DNA from: Bacillaceae bacterium JMAK1 | GTDB lineage: Bacteria; Bacillota; Bacilli; Bacillales; Marinococcaceae | Assembly: GCA_012970285.1 (NCBI GenBank) | Contig: JIBW01000002.1 | Span: 434,001 to 498,000 of the forward strand | Reading direction: 5' to 3' | DNA length: 64,000 nt | Shown here: in pieces, positions 1 to 7,652 of the stretch | Layout of the letters: the number at the start of each line of letters is the position of its first letter | How positions within the stretch are numbered: position 1 is the stretch's first letter | Program-made: the position numbers and the translations under genes | The notes under the pieces: generated by a model | What the model was told of the DNA's origin: nothing | Database searches by the model: none | What the model saw: only the letters and a program-made list of their open reading frames with translations

Positions 1-876
1 GTTCACGGTAGTACAAAGCTAGAAGTGGCTTGGACAGTTATTCCGCTATTTTTATTAGCTATTTTAGCTGTACCGACAGTAACTGGACAATTTTACTTAT
101 CAAACACTGGTCTTGAAGCTCAAGAAGCTGAAAATGAAGAAGAGGTTGATGAAGAAGAATTGGACGCTGAAAGTGCTGAAGAGCTCGGCGACGATGTTAT
201 GAAGATTACAGCGACTGGACATCAGTTCTGGTGGCAGTTTGACTATGACTTTGGCGATGACTCATTTACAGCAGGTAACGAAGTATATGTACCTGTTGAC
301 ACGAAAGTTGCATTCGTTCTAGAAGCAGAAGACGTTATGCACTCATTCTGGGTACCTGCACTTGCGGGTAAAGTCGATAATATTCCTGGAATTGAGAACT
401 ACATGTGGCTTGAAGCAAGTGAGCCAGGTGTTTACAAAGGAAAATGTGCAGAGCTTTGTGGTCCATCACACGCGCTTATGGACTTCAGACTAGTTGCGCT
501 CGAGCAAGATGAGTTCGACGAGTGGGCAACAGCAATGCAAGAAGAAGAAGAAGCTCCAACTGAATCACTTGCAAACGAAGGTCGTGAAATCTTTGAAGAG
601 CAAAGCTGCTTGAACTGTCACGCAGTTGATGGAGACGGAGGCGCAATGGGTCCATCACTTGCGAACTTTGGAGATCGTGAGACAATCGCGAACTACCTTG
701 AGGTTAACGATGAGAACTTGAAAGCTTGGATTCAAGATCCTCAATCATTAAAGCAAGGGAACAATATGCCTGCTTATCCAGATTTAAGCGATGAAGAGCT
801 TGACGCCCTTGTAGCTTATTTAAATCAGTTAGAGAAATTAGACCCAGAAACGAAAGAAGGGCTTGAGCGAGACTAA
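1..876 (+). CDS. ctaC: Cytochrome c oxidase subunit II with fused cytochrome c domain (5' truncated)
   Basis: Subunit II of a caa3-type terminal oxidase: it takes electrons from cytochrome c through the CuA centre. The frame is open from base 1, so the signal/lipobox and first helix lie outside the window. Visible are the second membrane helix (WTVIPLFLLAILAVPTV), the CuA ligands (MHSFW, then CAELCGPSH with Cys codons at 445 and 457) and a C-terminal heme c domain with CLNCH (607-621) and a later Met in NNMPAYP. Between the helix and the cupredoxin fold is a very acidic insert (nt 118-195, mostly Glu/Asp), typical of exported domains in alkaliphiles. First of ctaCDEF; ctaD follows after 35 bp. 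Confidence 0.97.
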   Translation, partial: VHGSTKLEVAWTVIPLFLLAILAVPTVTGQFYLSNTGLEAQEAENEEEVDEEELDAESAEELGDDVMKITATGHQFWWQFDYDFGDDSFTAGNEVYVPVDTKVAFVLEAEDVMHSFWVPALAGKVDNIPGIENYMWLEASEPGVYKGKCAELCGPSHALMDFRLVALEQDEFDEWATAMQEEEEAPTESLANEGREIFEEQSCLNCHAVDGDGGAMGPSLANFGDRETIANYLEVNDENLKAWIQDPQSLKQGNNMPAYPDLSDEELDALVAYLNQLEKLDPETKEGLERD

Positions 877-911
877 TCGCTTAAGGGTATGCATAAAGGA
901 GGCTAATCCAC

Positions 912-2792
912 GTGGTAAGAGAGGCTACAAACACGCTCCAAAAGAGTGTGCTTTGGGATTGGTTGACGACTGTCGACCATAAAAAGCTGGCCGTCTTATA
1001 TCTCATCTCGGGTACGTTGTTCTTCTTGAAAGCCGGCTTAATGGCCGTCTTTATGAGAATTCAATTGATGTTCCCGATGAATGATTTTTTAAGTGGTCAG
1101 ACATTTAACGAATTCATTACGATGCATGGTACGATCATGCTATTCTTAGCAGCAACACCATTATTATTTGCGTTTATGAACTACATCGTGCCGCTTCAAA
1201 TCGGCGCACGAGACGTAGCATTTCCGTTTGTGAACGCCCTCGGTTTCTGGTTGTTCTTCTTCGGGGGGATACTCGTAAGTTTGAGTTGGTTCTTCGGAGG
1301 AGCACCAGATGCAGGGTGGACGTCGTACGTTCCGCTCGCAAGCCGTGATTACGGTGGACTTGGAATCGACTTCTACGTACTCGGTTTACAAGTGTCCGGT
1401 ATTGGTACACTCGTATCGGGGATTAACTTCATCGTAACGATCATCAACATGCGTGCACCTGGTATGACGATGATGCGTATGCCACTTTTCTGTTGGACGA
1501 CGCTCGTTACATCAATCTTAATCGTATTTGCATTTACACCACTTGCAGCGGGTCTTGCACTTCTTATGTTAGACCGTATGTTTGATGGTATGTTCTTTAT
1601 CCCTGGTGAGGGTGGTAATGTTGTCATTTGGCAACACATCTTCTGGATCTTCGGACACCCGGAAGTATACATTCTTGTATTACCAGCGTTCGGTATGATT
1701 TCTGAAATTATCCCGACATTCTCTAAGAAACGTCTTTTCGGTTACACAGCAATGGTATTTGCAACACTAATCATCGGTTTCCTCGGTTTCATGGTATGGA
1801 TGCACCACATGTTTACCGTCGGAATTGGTCCGATTGCAAACTCTGTGTTTGCGATTGCTACGATGATTATCGGTATACCTACCGGTATTAAGATCTTTAA
1901 CTGGCTCTTTACGATGTGGGGCGGTAAGCTCACATTCAACACGGCAATGCTTTGTGCATCGTCATTCGTACCGACGTTCGTACTCGGTGGTGTAACAGGG
2001 GTTATGCTTGCAATGGCACCAGTTGACCACTTGTACCATGATACGTATTTCGTTGTTGCCCACTTCCACTACATCATATTAGGTGGTATCGTTCTTGGAC
2101 TCATCGGTGCAACGTTCTACTGGTATCCGAAAATGTTCGGTCATAAGCTTAATGAAACACTAGGTAAAATTATGTTCTGGATGTTCTATGTTGGTTTCCA
2201 TTTAACATTCTTCGTTCAACACATTCTTGGACTCATCGGTATGCCACGTCGAGTGTATACATACCTTGAAGATCAAGGGATGGACACGATGAACATGATC
2301 TCTACGATTGGTGCATTTGTAATGAGTGCGGCAATTATCTTGCTCGTGGTTAACATTGTTTACTCTGCAATGAAGTCACCGCGCGAAGGTGGAGATCCTT
2401 GGGATGGTCGTACACTTGAGTGGGCGACGCCAACACCAGTACCTGAATACAACTTTGCTCAAACACCACAAGTTCGTTCTCTTGATCCATTATTCTATGA
2501 AAAGATTCATGGTGATGGAACGATGAAACCAGCAGAGCCAATTGGCGACATTCATATGCCAAACGGTTCTATCTATCCGTTTACGATTAGTCTTGGACTA
2601 TTCTTCGCCGGATTTGGTTTCATTATGTTAAACATGGAAAATGCGATTATTAGTCCTTGGATTGTAATTGCTGTCGGTGGAATTATTACATTCGGCTCAA
2701 TGGCCTTGCATTCTGTGAAAGAAGACCACGGTTATCATATTTCGAAAGAAACCGTTGAGCAGATGGAGAAAGAGGTGGGAACGAATGGCTGA
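912..2792 (+). CDS. ctaD: Cytochrome c oxidase subunit I
   Basis: Catalytic heme-copper subunit of the caa3 oxidase, integral to the cytoplasmic membrane; reduces O2 and pumps protons. Heme and CuB ligands are visible: His72 (MHG), His249 in HPEVY, His298/His299 (MHHM) and His384/His386 (HFHY). At 626 residues it matches the long Bacillus CtaD type, with extra C-terminal helices after about residue 560. Starts at GTG behind AAAGGAGG (895-902). Its last 8 bases overlap ctaE, so the two are translationally coupled. Confidence 0.98.
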   Translation: MVREATNTLQKSVLWDWLTTVDHKKLAVLYLISGTLFFLKAGLMAVFMRIQLMFPMNDFLSGQTFNEFITMHGTIMLFLAATPLLFAFMNYIVPLQIGARDVAFPFVNALGFWLFFFGGILVSLSWFFGGAPDAGWTSYVPLASRDYGGLGIDFYVLGLQVSGIGTLVSGINFIVTIINMRAPGMTMMRMPLFCWTTLVTSILIVFAFTPLAAGLALLMLDRMFDGMFFIPGEGGNVVIWQHIFWIFGHPEVYILVLPAFGMISEIIPTFSKKRLFGYTAMVFATLIIGFLGFMVWMHHMFTVGIGPIANSVFAIATMIIGIPTGIKIFNWLFTMWGGKLTFNTAMLCASSFVPTFVLGGVTGVMLAMAPVDHLYHDTYFVVAHFHYIILGGIVLGLIGATFYWYPKMFGHKLNETLGKIMFWMFYVGFHLTFFVQHILGLIGMPRRVYTYLEDQGMDTMNMISTIGAFVMSAAIILLVVNIVYSAMKSPREGGDPWDGRTLEWATPTPVPEYNFAQTPQVRSLDPLFYEKIHGDGTMKPAEPIGDIHMPNGSIYPFTISLGLFFAGFGFIMLNMENAIISPWIVIAVGGIITFGSMALHSVKEDHGYHISKETVEQMEKEVGTNG

Positions 2793-3402
2793 AACAACTG
2801 ATTTATCCAAAGGACTTCCTTCCCACCCGGAAAAGGCAACCTTAGAAGGCAAGAACAAGTTTCTTGGCTTCTGGGTATTCCTTGCCGGTGAAACAACGAT
2901 GTTTGCCACGTTCTTTGGAACGTACTTAGGTTTACGTAACGGAACAGGTTCTGGTCCGGAAGCGGCGGATATTTTCTCTCTTCCACTCGTCTTCATTATG
3001 ACGATGATTCTTCTTACGAGCTCATTAACGAGTGTGTTCGCAATGTTTGCGATGAAGAAAAATCAATTTAAGAAGATGAAGATTTGGATGTGGGTAACGG
3101 TTGCTCTCGGTACTGCATTCTTAGGTTTTGAAATCTATGAGTTTGTGGAATATGTACATTATGGACTTGGATTTACGACGAGTGCATTTGCATCATCATT
3201 CTATGCTCTAGTAGGTTTGCACGGAGCCCACGTATTGTTCGGTTTATGTTGGATCAGTTTACTATTAATCCGTTACAACAAATCGGGAATTACGCTTACG
3301 AATGCTCCAAAGTTTTACGTAGCAAGTCTTTACTGGCACTTTATCGACGTCGTGTGGATTTTCATCTTCACGGTTGTCTACCTAATGGGAATCGGAGGTT
3401 GA
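2785..3402 (+). CDS. ctaE: Cytochrome c oxidase subunit III
   Basis: Subunit III of the caa3 oxidase, 205 residues, with five hydrophobic helices and the family segment HGAHVLFGL near residue 149. The start is set at ATG 2785 (MAETTDLSK) rather than an in-frame start 30 bases upstream, because AGAGGTGG lies just before it and the resulting length fits Bacillus CtaE. Overlaps the ctaD stop by 8 bp. Stabilises the catalytic subunit. Confidence 0.96.
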   Translation: MAETTDLSKGLPSHPEKATLEGKNKFLGFWVFLAGETTMFATFFGTYLGLRNGTGSGPEAADIFSLPLVFIMTMILLTSSLTSVFAMFAMKKNQFKKMKIWMWVTVALGTAFLGFEIYEFVEYVHYGLGFTTSAFASSFYALVGLHGAHVLFGLCWISLLLIRYNKSGITLTNAPKFYVASLYWHFIDVVWIFIFTVVYLMGIGG

Positions 3403-3408
3403 TCATAA

Positions 3409-3753
3409 ATGGGTGAAAATTTATCTCAACCGTTTGAGAAAAGCTCAATGACTCCTGAAGAAATTAGAAAGATTAATCGGGAGCAACGAATTCAAACGAT
3501 TGCATTTGGTTTTATGATCGCAATCACACTACTTGCATTTATTGCTGTTGGTGCTGATGTCGTTCCTGGATCATTTGCGATTCCGTTTATTCTAGGTTTA
3601 GCAGGCATCCAGTTATTTTTACAACTTTATTATTTCATGCACTTAAAGGATAAAGACCACGGTTGGCCGAATACATTTATTGTGTCCGGAATCGTACTCG
3701 TTATTCCTACGATTGTTGCGTTAATGCTTCTAATCGGTGTGACGAAATACTAA
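3409..3753 (+). CDS. ctaF: Cytochrome c oxidase subunit IV
   Basis: Small membrane subunit (114 residues) of the caa3 oxidase. It has a charged N-terminal tail and three hydrophobic helices; FMHLKDKD-like wording (YFMHLKDKDHGWPN) between helices 2 and 3 is typical of the CtaF/CyoD family. Starts 6 bp after ctaE. Last gene of the unit: a strong hairpin with a T-run follows. Confidence 0.94.
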   Translation: MGENLSQPFEKSSMTPEEIRKINREQRIQTIAFGFMIAITLLAFIAVGADVVPGSFAIPFILGLAGIQLFLQLYYFMHLKDKDHGWPNTFIVSGIVLVIPTIVALMLLIGVTKY

Positions 3754-3761
3754 GTAACAAG

Positions 3762-3791
3762 AAAGAGCGACCGTAATCGGTCGCTCTTTTG
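3762..3791 (+). terminator. Rho-independent terminator after ctaF
   Basis: Perfect 12-bp stem (AAGAGCGACCG arm, TAAT-type loop, complementary arm) followed by TTTT. It closes the ctaCDEF transcript. Confidence 0.9.
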
Positions 3792-3868
3792 TCATATAAT
3801 CGTCAAGGAGACGTTTTGAGTGTCAGTAGCCGTTGCAGTATAATGGAAACGACAGGAGGTTGTTTTCT

Positions 3869-4417
3869 TTGGGAAATGCAGATTATGTACCAAAAACGAA
3901 CAAAAATTACACGTGGATTGTCGTCACGCTGACCATCGTTATTAATGGTTTAATTGCTCTATTGTTTTTTATGGACGGGCTAGGCGCGGATGCGTCGTTT
4001 GATGTGACGATTTTACCGATGATGAATGCGATCTACAATAGCTTTACGACGGTGTTCTTGCTTGCGGCACTCTATGCAATTATTAAACGCAACGTAAAAG
4101 TGCATCGCCGGTTTATTTATGCAGCTTTAACGACTACAACGCTGTTCCTCGTAACGTATGTGGCTCACCATTTACTTGCAGACTCGACACCTTACGGTGG
4201 AGAAGGAATTATGGCAGGGATTTATTACTTTATTCTACTTACGCACATTCCACTTGCTGCAATTATCGTACCGCTCGTACTGTTTTCAGTCATTTGGGGT
4301 ATGACAAACCAAATAACGAAACATAAGAAAATTGTTCGTTGGACGATGCCGCTTTGGCTTTATGTAAGTATTACAGGGGTATTGATCTATATTATGATTT
4401 CACCATATTACGGGTAA
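3869..4417 (+). CDS. DUF420 family membrane protein (YozB-like)
   Basis: Predicted 182-residue membrane protein of the DUF420 family, with about five hydrophobic helices and conserved His residues in VAHHLL and LLTHIPLA. DUF420 proteins often lie next to cytochrome oxidase genes and may help in oxidase assembly, but their function is not established. The start is TTG 3869 (MGNADYVPK), chosen because AGGAGGT sits 8 bases upstream; the longer frame has no ribosome binding site. B. subtilis has the oxidase assembly gene ctaG at this position; no CtaG is seen here. Confidence 0.85.
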   Translation: MGNADYVPKTNKNYTWIVVTLTIVINGLIALLFFMDGLGADASFDVTILPMMNAIYNSFTTVFLLAALYAIIKRNVKVHRRFIYAALTTTTLFLVTYVAHHLLADSTPYGGEGIMAGIYYFILLTHIPLAAIIVPLVLFSVIWGMTNQITKHKKIVRWTMPLWLYVSITGVLIYIMISPYYG

Positions 4418-4427
4418 CGATGAAAAA

Positions 4428-4466
4428 AAAAGCGAGTACGCAATTGATGCGTACTCGCTTTTTTTT
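4428..4466. terminator. Bidirectional terminator
   Basis: An 11-bp stem (GCGAGTACGCA, 4432-4442, with 4448-4458) is flanked by an A-run on the left and a T-run of ten on the right. It can end both the DUF420 gene and the convergent YugN-like gene. Confidence 0.9.
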
Positions 4467-4509
4467 TTATAAAAAGAAAAACAGCTGAATATACAGCTGT
4501 CTTAGAGGT

Positions 4510-4863
4510 TTAGAAGTCTTTTAATCCTTCTTCAACGCCTTGAAGTTTAGACTTCACTTTCGATACGATTTTGTCTGGGAATTCTTCATCATATTCGACA
4601 CCGTGTGGGTAATAATGTCTACCGAGAATCGGCGTCATTAATTTAACGACAGTGTCTTCTCCTGGAATATCTCCGTCGACTGCGTAGGCAGGCACTCGTA
4701 AGAAGTACGTTGCACCTTCGCGATCGTCTTTCATTTCATAATCAAAGGTAACGCGTTCGTAATCCCATTGTTCTGCGTGGATAAATCCGTGCTTGTCCAT
4801 CACTGGTAGCAAGTTTCCAAATTTTAATTCTTTGTCTGGAAAGTTGAAGTCTGTTATTTTCAT
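4510..4863 (-). CDS. YugN-like family protein
   Basis: Small cytoplasmic protein resembling the Bacillus YugN family, recognised from the run WDYERVTFDY, then FLRVPAYAVDG, then HYYPHGVEYDEE. No biochemical function is known for the family. The start is taken as the Met of MKITDFNF (117 residues) behind an AGGAGGGAACGG-type site; upstream in-frame codons would place the start inside that site. It occupies the place of ylbA in the B. subtilis order. Confidence 0.78.
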   Translation of the reverse strand: MKITDFNFPDKELKFGNLLPVMDKHGFIHAEQWDYERVTFDYEMKDDREGATYFLRVPAYAVDGDIPGEDTVVKLMTPILGRHYYPHGVEYDEEFPDKIVSKVKSKLQGVEEGLKDF

Positions 4864-4897
4864 CCCGTTCCCTCCTAAAAGGCTCAATCCATTCTTT

Positions 4898-4926
4898 ATT
4901 TTATAGAAAAACGCTTAAATATGCAA
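4898..4926 (-). promoter_or_regulatory. Promoter of the YugN-like gene
   Basis: On the minus strand TTGCAT (4921-4926), a 17-bp spacer and TAAAAT (4898-4903) fit a sigma-A promoter. Confidence 0.6.
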
Positions 4927-5000
4927 TTGCTAGCATAAGGAATTTTGATGAACATAGACAAGAGCTGATGCGTAATCTAAAAGTAAAAGGAGGGGGTATC

Positions 5001-5459
5001 ATGCCAGATGAACACATGGACCCTTCGGTGATTGATTTTAAGACTTTTGTCAAAAATCATCCAGGGTTAATTCAAGAAGTTCGTGAAGGACGCCGTTCAT
5101 GGAATGGGTTATACCAAGATTGGACGGTGTTAGGATCAGACGATCAAGGTTGGCAAGCATTTGCACGCACGACTACAGCTCAAGCTGAACAAGTAGGAAC
5201 TGGTGGGCATCAAGAAGCGACTAGTTCAGACGCAAGGGGAGCTGCGAGCAATTTACAAGGGTTGCTTGATAACAACCCAACGGTTGCATCTGTCGTCTCC
5301 AAACTCGGTCAAATGAACGTGAACGAACTTCAAGGTTATTTAGGTCAGTTTAGTGGTGTCATGAACAATGTGCAACAATTGATGGGACAATTCCAAAACA
5401 CAGGTGCTCCTGTTCGTAGCAGTACGAGGGATAATCCGTTTTCTTTTAGAGGGTTTTAA
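5001..5459 (+). CDS. ylbD: YlbD-like putative spore coat protein
   Basis: 152-residue protein resembling Bacillus YlbD, listed as a spore coat-associated protein. The N-terminal part (FKTFVKNHPGLIQEVREGRR, WNGLYQDW) is the conserved block; the middle is Gln/Ala/Ser-rich and the C-terminal part is Gly/Asn/Gln-rich and low in charge, as in coat proteins. The start at ATG 5001 has a strong AAAGGAGGGGG site (4986-4996). ylbE follows 15 bp downstream, as in B. subtilis. Confidence 0.85.
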   Translation: MPDEHMDPSVIDFKTFVKNHPGLIQEVREGRRSWNGLYQDWTVLGSDDQGWQAFARTTTAQAEQVGTGGHQEATSSDARGAASNLQGLLDNNPTVASVVSKLGQMNVNELQGYLGQFSGVMNNVQQLMGQFQNTGAPVRSSTRDNPFSFRGF

Positions 5460-5474
5460 AAGGCGGTAGATACG

Positions 5475-5699
5475 ATGAGAAGTGACGTAATGGAATACAT
5501 TCGGAGTCGTCCAGATCTTAAACGTTATTTACGTGCAGAACCGACATGGTACCGTAAACTCGCCCGACACCCTGAACAGCTCGTTGAAATGGAAAAAGAA
5601 TCAAAGGTATTCAACGGTCAAACGTGGCCACAACGAGTTGCCAAAGTGAATCAAGGACTTGGAATGACGATGAGTTTATTAAGCATGTTCCGTAGGTAG
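5475..5699 (+). CDS. ylbE: YlbE family protein
   Basis: Small basic protein (74 residues) of the YlbE family. The signature RSRPDLKRYLRAEPTWYRKL fills the N-terminal half and a hydrophobic MTMSLLSMF the C-terminus. Function unknown; expressed with ylbD. A hairpin follows 10 bp after the stop. Confidence 0.85.
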   Translation: MRSDVMEYIRSRPDLKRYLRAEPTWYRKLARHPEQLVEMEKESKVFNGQTWPQRVAKVNQGLGMTMSLLSMFRR

Positions 5700-5709
5700 C
5701 ATAGTTTTA

Positions 5710-5748
5710 GACCTCCTTTGGCATAATAAGACAAAGGAGGTCGTTTTT
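5710..5748 (+). terminator. Terminator-like hairpin whose 3' arm carries the next gene's RBS
   Basis: Perfect 11-bp stem, 5710-5720 with 5732-5742, loop of 11 nt, followed by GTTTTT. The 3' arm contains AAAGGAGGT, which is also the only plausible ribosome binding site of the gene starting at 5749. The element could terminate the ylbDE transcript and hide that site in any readthrough RNA. Confidence 0.8.
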
Positions 5749-6108
5749 ATGTCCGTATGGATGATCATGTTACTCATGTCACCTTTCGTGCAAAGCGATA
5801 TAACGATTGAACCGTTGCCAGCCATTCAAGAAGTATCTACTGAGAATACCGAAACGAAAATACAAACACACAAAATTGGTAGTACGATTTATGTTGAGAC
5901 GTACGTGCCAGAAGTGACGTTTAATCGTCATGATGAGGAACGGCCGAAAGGGTACTTCATCGTCAACCTTGACGGGGAAAAAGAAAAAGTCGAACAAGCC
6001 GCCTTTATGCTAAAAGACGTACCGAGTGGGAAGCATCAGTTAGTCATTGAACTATATGACGAAGACGGATCGTTACTACATGAATATGAGGAAACCATTC
6101 AATTGTAA
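5749..6108 (+). CDS. Hypothetical protein, probably exported
   Basis: 119-residue protein that I do not recognise. A short hydrophobic N-terminus (VWMIMLLMSPFV) may be a signal peptide, cleaved near VQS. The rest is polar and acidic, with two beta-rich segments (TIYVETYVPEV; GYFIVNLDG; KHQLVIELYDEDG) suggesting a small beta-sandwich outside the membrane. No cysteines. Its ATG lies 8 bases after AAAGGAGGT, which is buried in the hairpin at 5710-5742. ricF follows 39 bp downstream. Confidence 0.6.
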   Translation: MSVWMIMLLMSPFVQSDITIEPLPAIQEVSTENTETKIQTHKIGSTIYVETYVPEVTFNRHDEERPKGYFIVNLDGEKEKVEQAAFMLKDVPSGKHQLVIELYDEDGSLLHEYEETIQL

Positions 6109-6147
6109 CTCTACGCATGTTATACTAGAGTTTGGAGGTGTTTTACA

Positions 6148-6591
6148 GTGCAAAGTGTCGTATCAACACCTGTTGAACTGTTGGATGTTTCCGAAGAACT
6201 TTCTTTTATGATCACTCGTAGTGATGTCTACACTACTTATCTCGATACAAAAAGAGAAATGAACGAAGATGATTATGCAACGTCTTGTATCGTAGCCTTT
6301 AATGATGAAAAGGTGCGTTTTGAAGAAGTTCAACGGTTTGGTAAATACCATCCAGATTATCATACAGTAACGAAAGCTATGCGACTTGCAAAGCGCGAAA
6401 TGGACATGTGTGAAACAGTTGCTGCATTTCGAAAAGCAGAACGCGACTTAGAGAAGCTGCTCTCTTCAATTGGTGAGCTACTTGCAAGCTCAGTGTCGCC
6501 GTTTATTAAAGTTCCTTCTTCAAATCCTTACTTTGATTCGTCGTCATGTAGTGGAGGATGTGGCTCAGGTGGGAGCTGTAGCTGTAGTTGA
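6148..6591 (+). CDS. ricF: RicF (YlbF), subunit of the RicA-RicF-RicT complex
   Basis: 147-residue YlbF-family protein. In B. subtilis it forms the Fe-S-carrying RicAFT complex with YmcA and YaaT, which affects RNase Y-dependent mRNA processing and promotes competence, biofilm and sporulation. The helical body covers residues 10-115. The tail CSGGCGSGGSCSCS (134-147) has Cys at 134, 138, 144 and 146, fitting the cluster-binding tail of RicF. Starts at GTG behind TTTGGAGGTG. A bidirectional terminator follows. Confidence 0.9.
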   Translation: MQSVVSTPVELLDVSEELSFMITRSDVYTTYLDTKREMNEDDYATSCIVAFNDEKVRFEEVQRFGKYHPDYHTVTKAMRLAKREMDMCETVAAFRKAERDLEKLLSSIGELLASSVSPFIKVPSSNPYFDSSSCSGGCGSGGSCSCS

Positions 6592-6598
6592 TTCCATA

Positions 6599-6641
6599 AA
6601 AAAGCTATTAAGAACAGTTGATTCTTAATAGCTTTTCTTTA
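6599..6641. terminator. Bidirectional terminator between ricF and cbpB
   Basis: 15-bp perfect stem (6601-6615 with 6623-6637), loop of 7 nt, A-rich on the left and T-rich on the right, between two convergent genes. Confidence 0.92.
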
Positions 6642-7076
6642 TTGCAAATATCTGTGAACCAAGGCGAGAATCGAACGTCTCGTCAAAATTCCGACGAAGG
6701 CATCGTCATCGTCGACGATACATATGAATGGATGATTAATCGACGTCGTTAATGCTTTTTGAAATGTAGCGTCCGTGCGTAATCGTGGGATGTTCTTGTT
6801 CATTGCCGTCTCAACGGTAATATCATGGAGGCGCTCCATCTCAAGTTGTTCTAAGCCGAGAATCGAGTCTAAGATTTCCGTTTTACTAATCTGACCTTTC
6901 ACTCGGTAGTCACGATCAAGTACAGGAATGGCTGTATATCCCGATTTAATGAGAACAAGTAATGCATGATCAAGCCGGTTCTCTAGTTGAACGTGTGCAA
7001 CTTTTTCGTGAGAAACGATTAGATCGTTAATTTCTTTCGTCATGAGTTGACGATTTTTCAAAACGTTCAGCGTCAT
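6639..7076 (-). CDS. cbpB: CBS-domain c-di-AMP-binding protein CbpB/DarB (YkuL family)
   Basis: 145 residues with two CBS motifs, about 19-62 and 84-143. The strings EKVAHVQLENRLDHALLVL and SGYTAIPVLDRDYRVKG closely resemble B. subtilis DarB (YkuL), which binds cyclic di-AMP and, when free, activates the (p)ppGpp synthetase Rel and pyruvate carboxylase. These partners are inferred from that family. B. subtilis has a different CBS gene (ylbB) near this position; the motif match favours DarB. Start ATG 7076 follows AAGGGGATC on the minus strand. Confidence 0.85.
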   Translation of the reverse strand: MTLNVLKNRQLMTKEINDLIVSHEKVAHVQLENRLDHALLVLIKSGYTAIPVLDRDYRVKGQISKTEILDSILGLEQLEMERLHDITVETAMNKNIPRLRTDATFQKALTTSINHPFICIVDDDDAFVGILTRRSILALVHRYLQ

Positions 7077-7138
7077 AGTATCAGATCCCCTTACGAGTGA
7101 AGAAAAATGAATACATTACTTTTACAATCTTATGTATT

Positions 7139-7167
7139 ATCGTAGAAGTTCCTTGAAAAATTGTCAA
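7139..7167 (-). promoter_or_regulatory. cbpB promoter
   Basis: Minus-strand TTGACA (7162-7167), 17-bp spacer, TACGAT (7139-7144): a good sigma-A promoter about 65 bp before the start codon. Confidence 0.7.
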
Positions 7168-7207
7168 GAAATGAACGACGGTTCACGGTCTCAATAAAGG
7201 ATATCCC

Positions 7208-7236
7208 TAGATTCTAATTAAGAATCTAAGTATAAT
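7208..7236 (+). promoter_or_regulatory. TATAAT box with an inverted repeat over the -35/spacer region
   Basis: TATAAT lies at 7231-7236. The 23 bp before it hold an 8-bp inverted repeat, TAGATTCT (7208-7215) and AGAATCTA (7221-7228), with a 5-bp centre. The -35 position is poor (TAGATT), so a regulator bound to the palindrome may activate or block this promoter. Confidence 0.5.
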
Positions 7237-7268
7237 AAAAGAAGATATAGGAACGAAAGGGATTGTAT

Positions 7269-7613
7269 ATGAAACGCAAGGATAAAAAAATAATCATTAC
7301 GCTATTATCTATTGTTGCAATTCTTATTATCGGTGGAATGTTTGTGCCGATCAGCGTTAGTGCTCCGAGTGATACTCGTACGATCATCGATCATACGACA
7401 CAAACGTATGCAGCTCCTTCGTGTTTTGATCAAGCAGAAATGACGAACTTCCTCCAAGAAACGACGTTTGGTCATGCCCAAACGTTGGATTATGATGCTG
7501 AGTCTTTATGCTCCTCTGATTTTTACACCCAATCAGACGTCCCCATCTTTTTCGCGATGCTGCAATTATTTGGACTAGGAGAAGAGAAGTGGACGGAAGA
7601 AGATCGTCTATAG
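7269..7613 (+). CDS. Hypothetical membrane-anchored extracellular protein
   Basis: 114 residues, not recognised. A basic N-terminus (MKRKDKK) and one hydrophobic helix (IIITLLSIVAILIIGGMFV) anchor an acidic outer part of about 85 residues with two cysteines (SCFDQ and LCSSDF) that could form a disulfide. ATG 7269 is preferred over TTG 7263 because it is better spaced from GAAAGGG. Aspartokinase follows 39 bp later on the same strand, so the two may be co-transcribed. Confidence 0.6.
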   Translation: MKRKDKKIIITLLSIVAILIIGGMFVPISVSAPSDTRTIIDHTTQTYAAPSCFDQAEMTNFLQETTFGHAQTLDYDAESLCSSDFYTQSDVPIFFAMLQLFGLGEEKWTEEDRL

Positions 7614-7652
7614 CTATGGATGTACACCAAGAAAAAGGGAGAGAGAGAGTAA

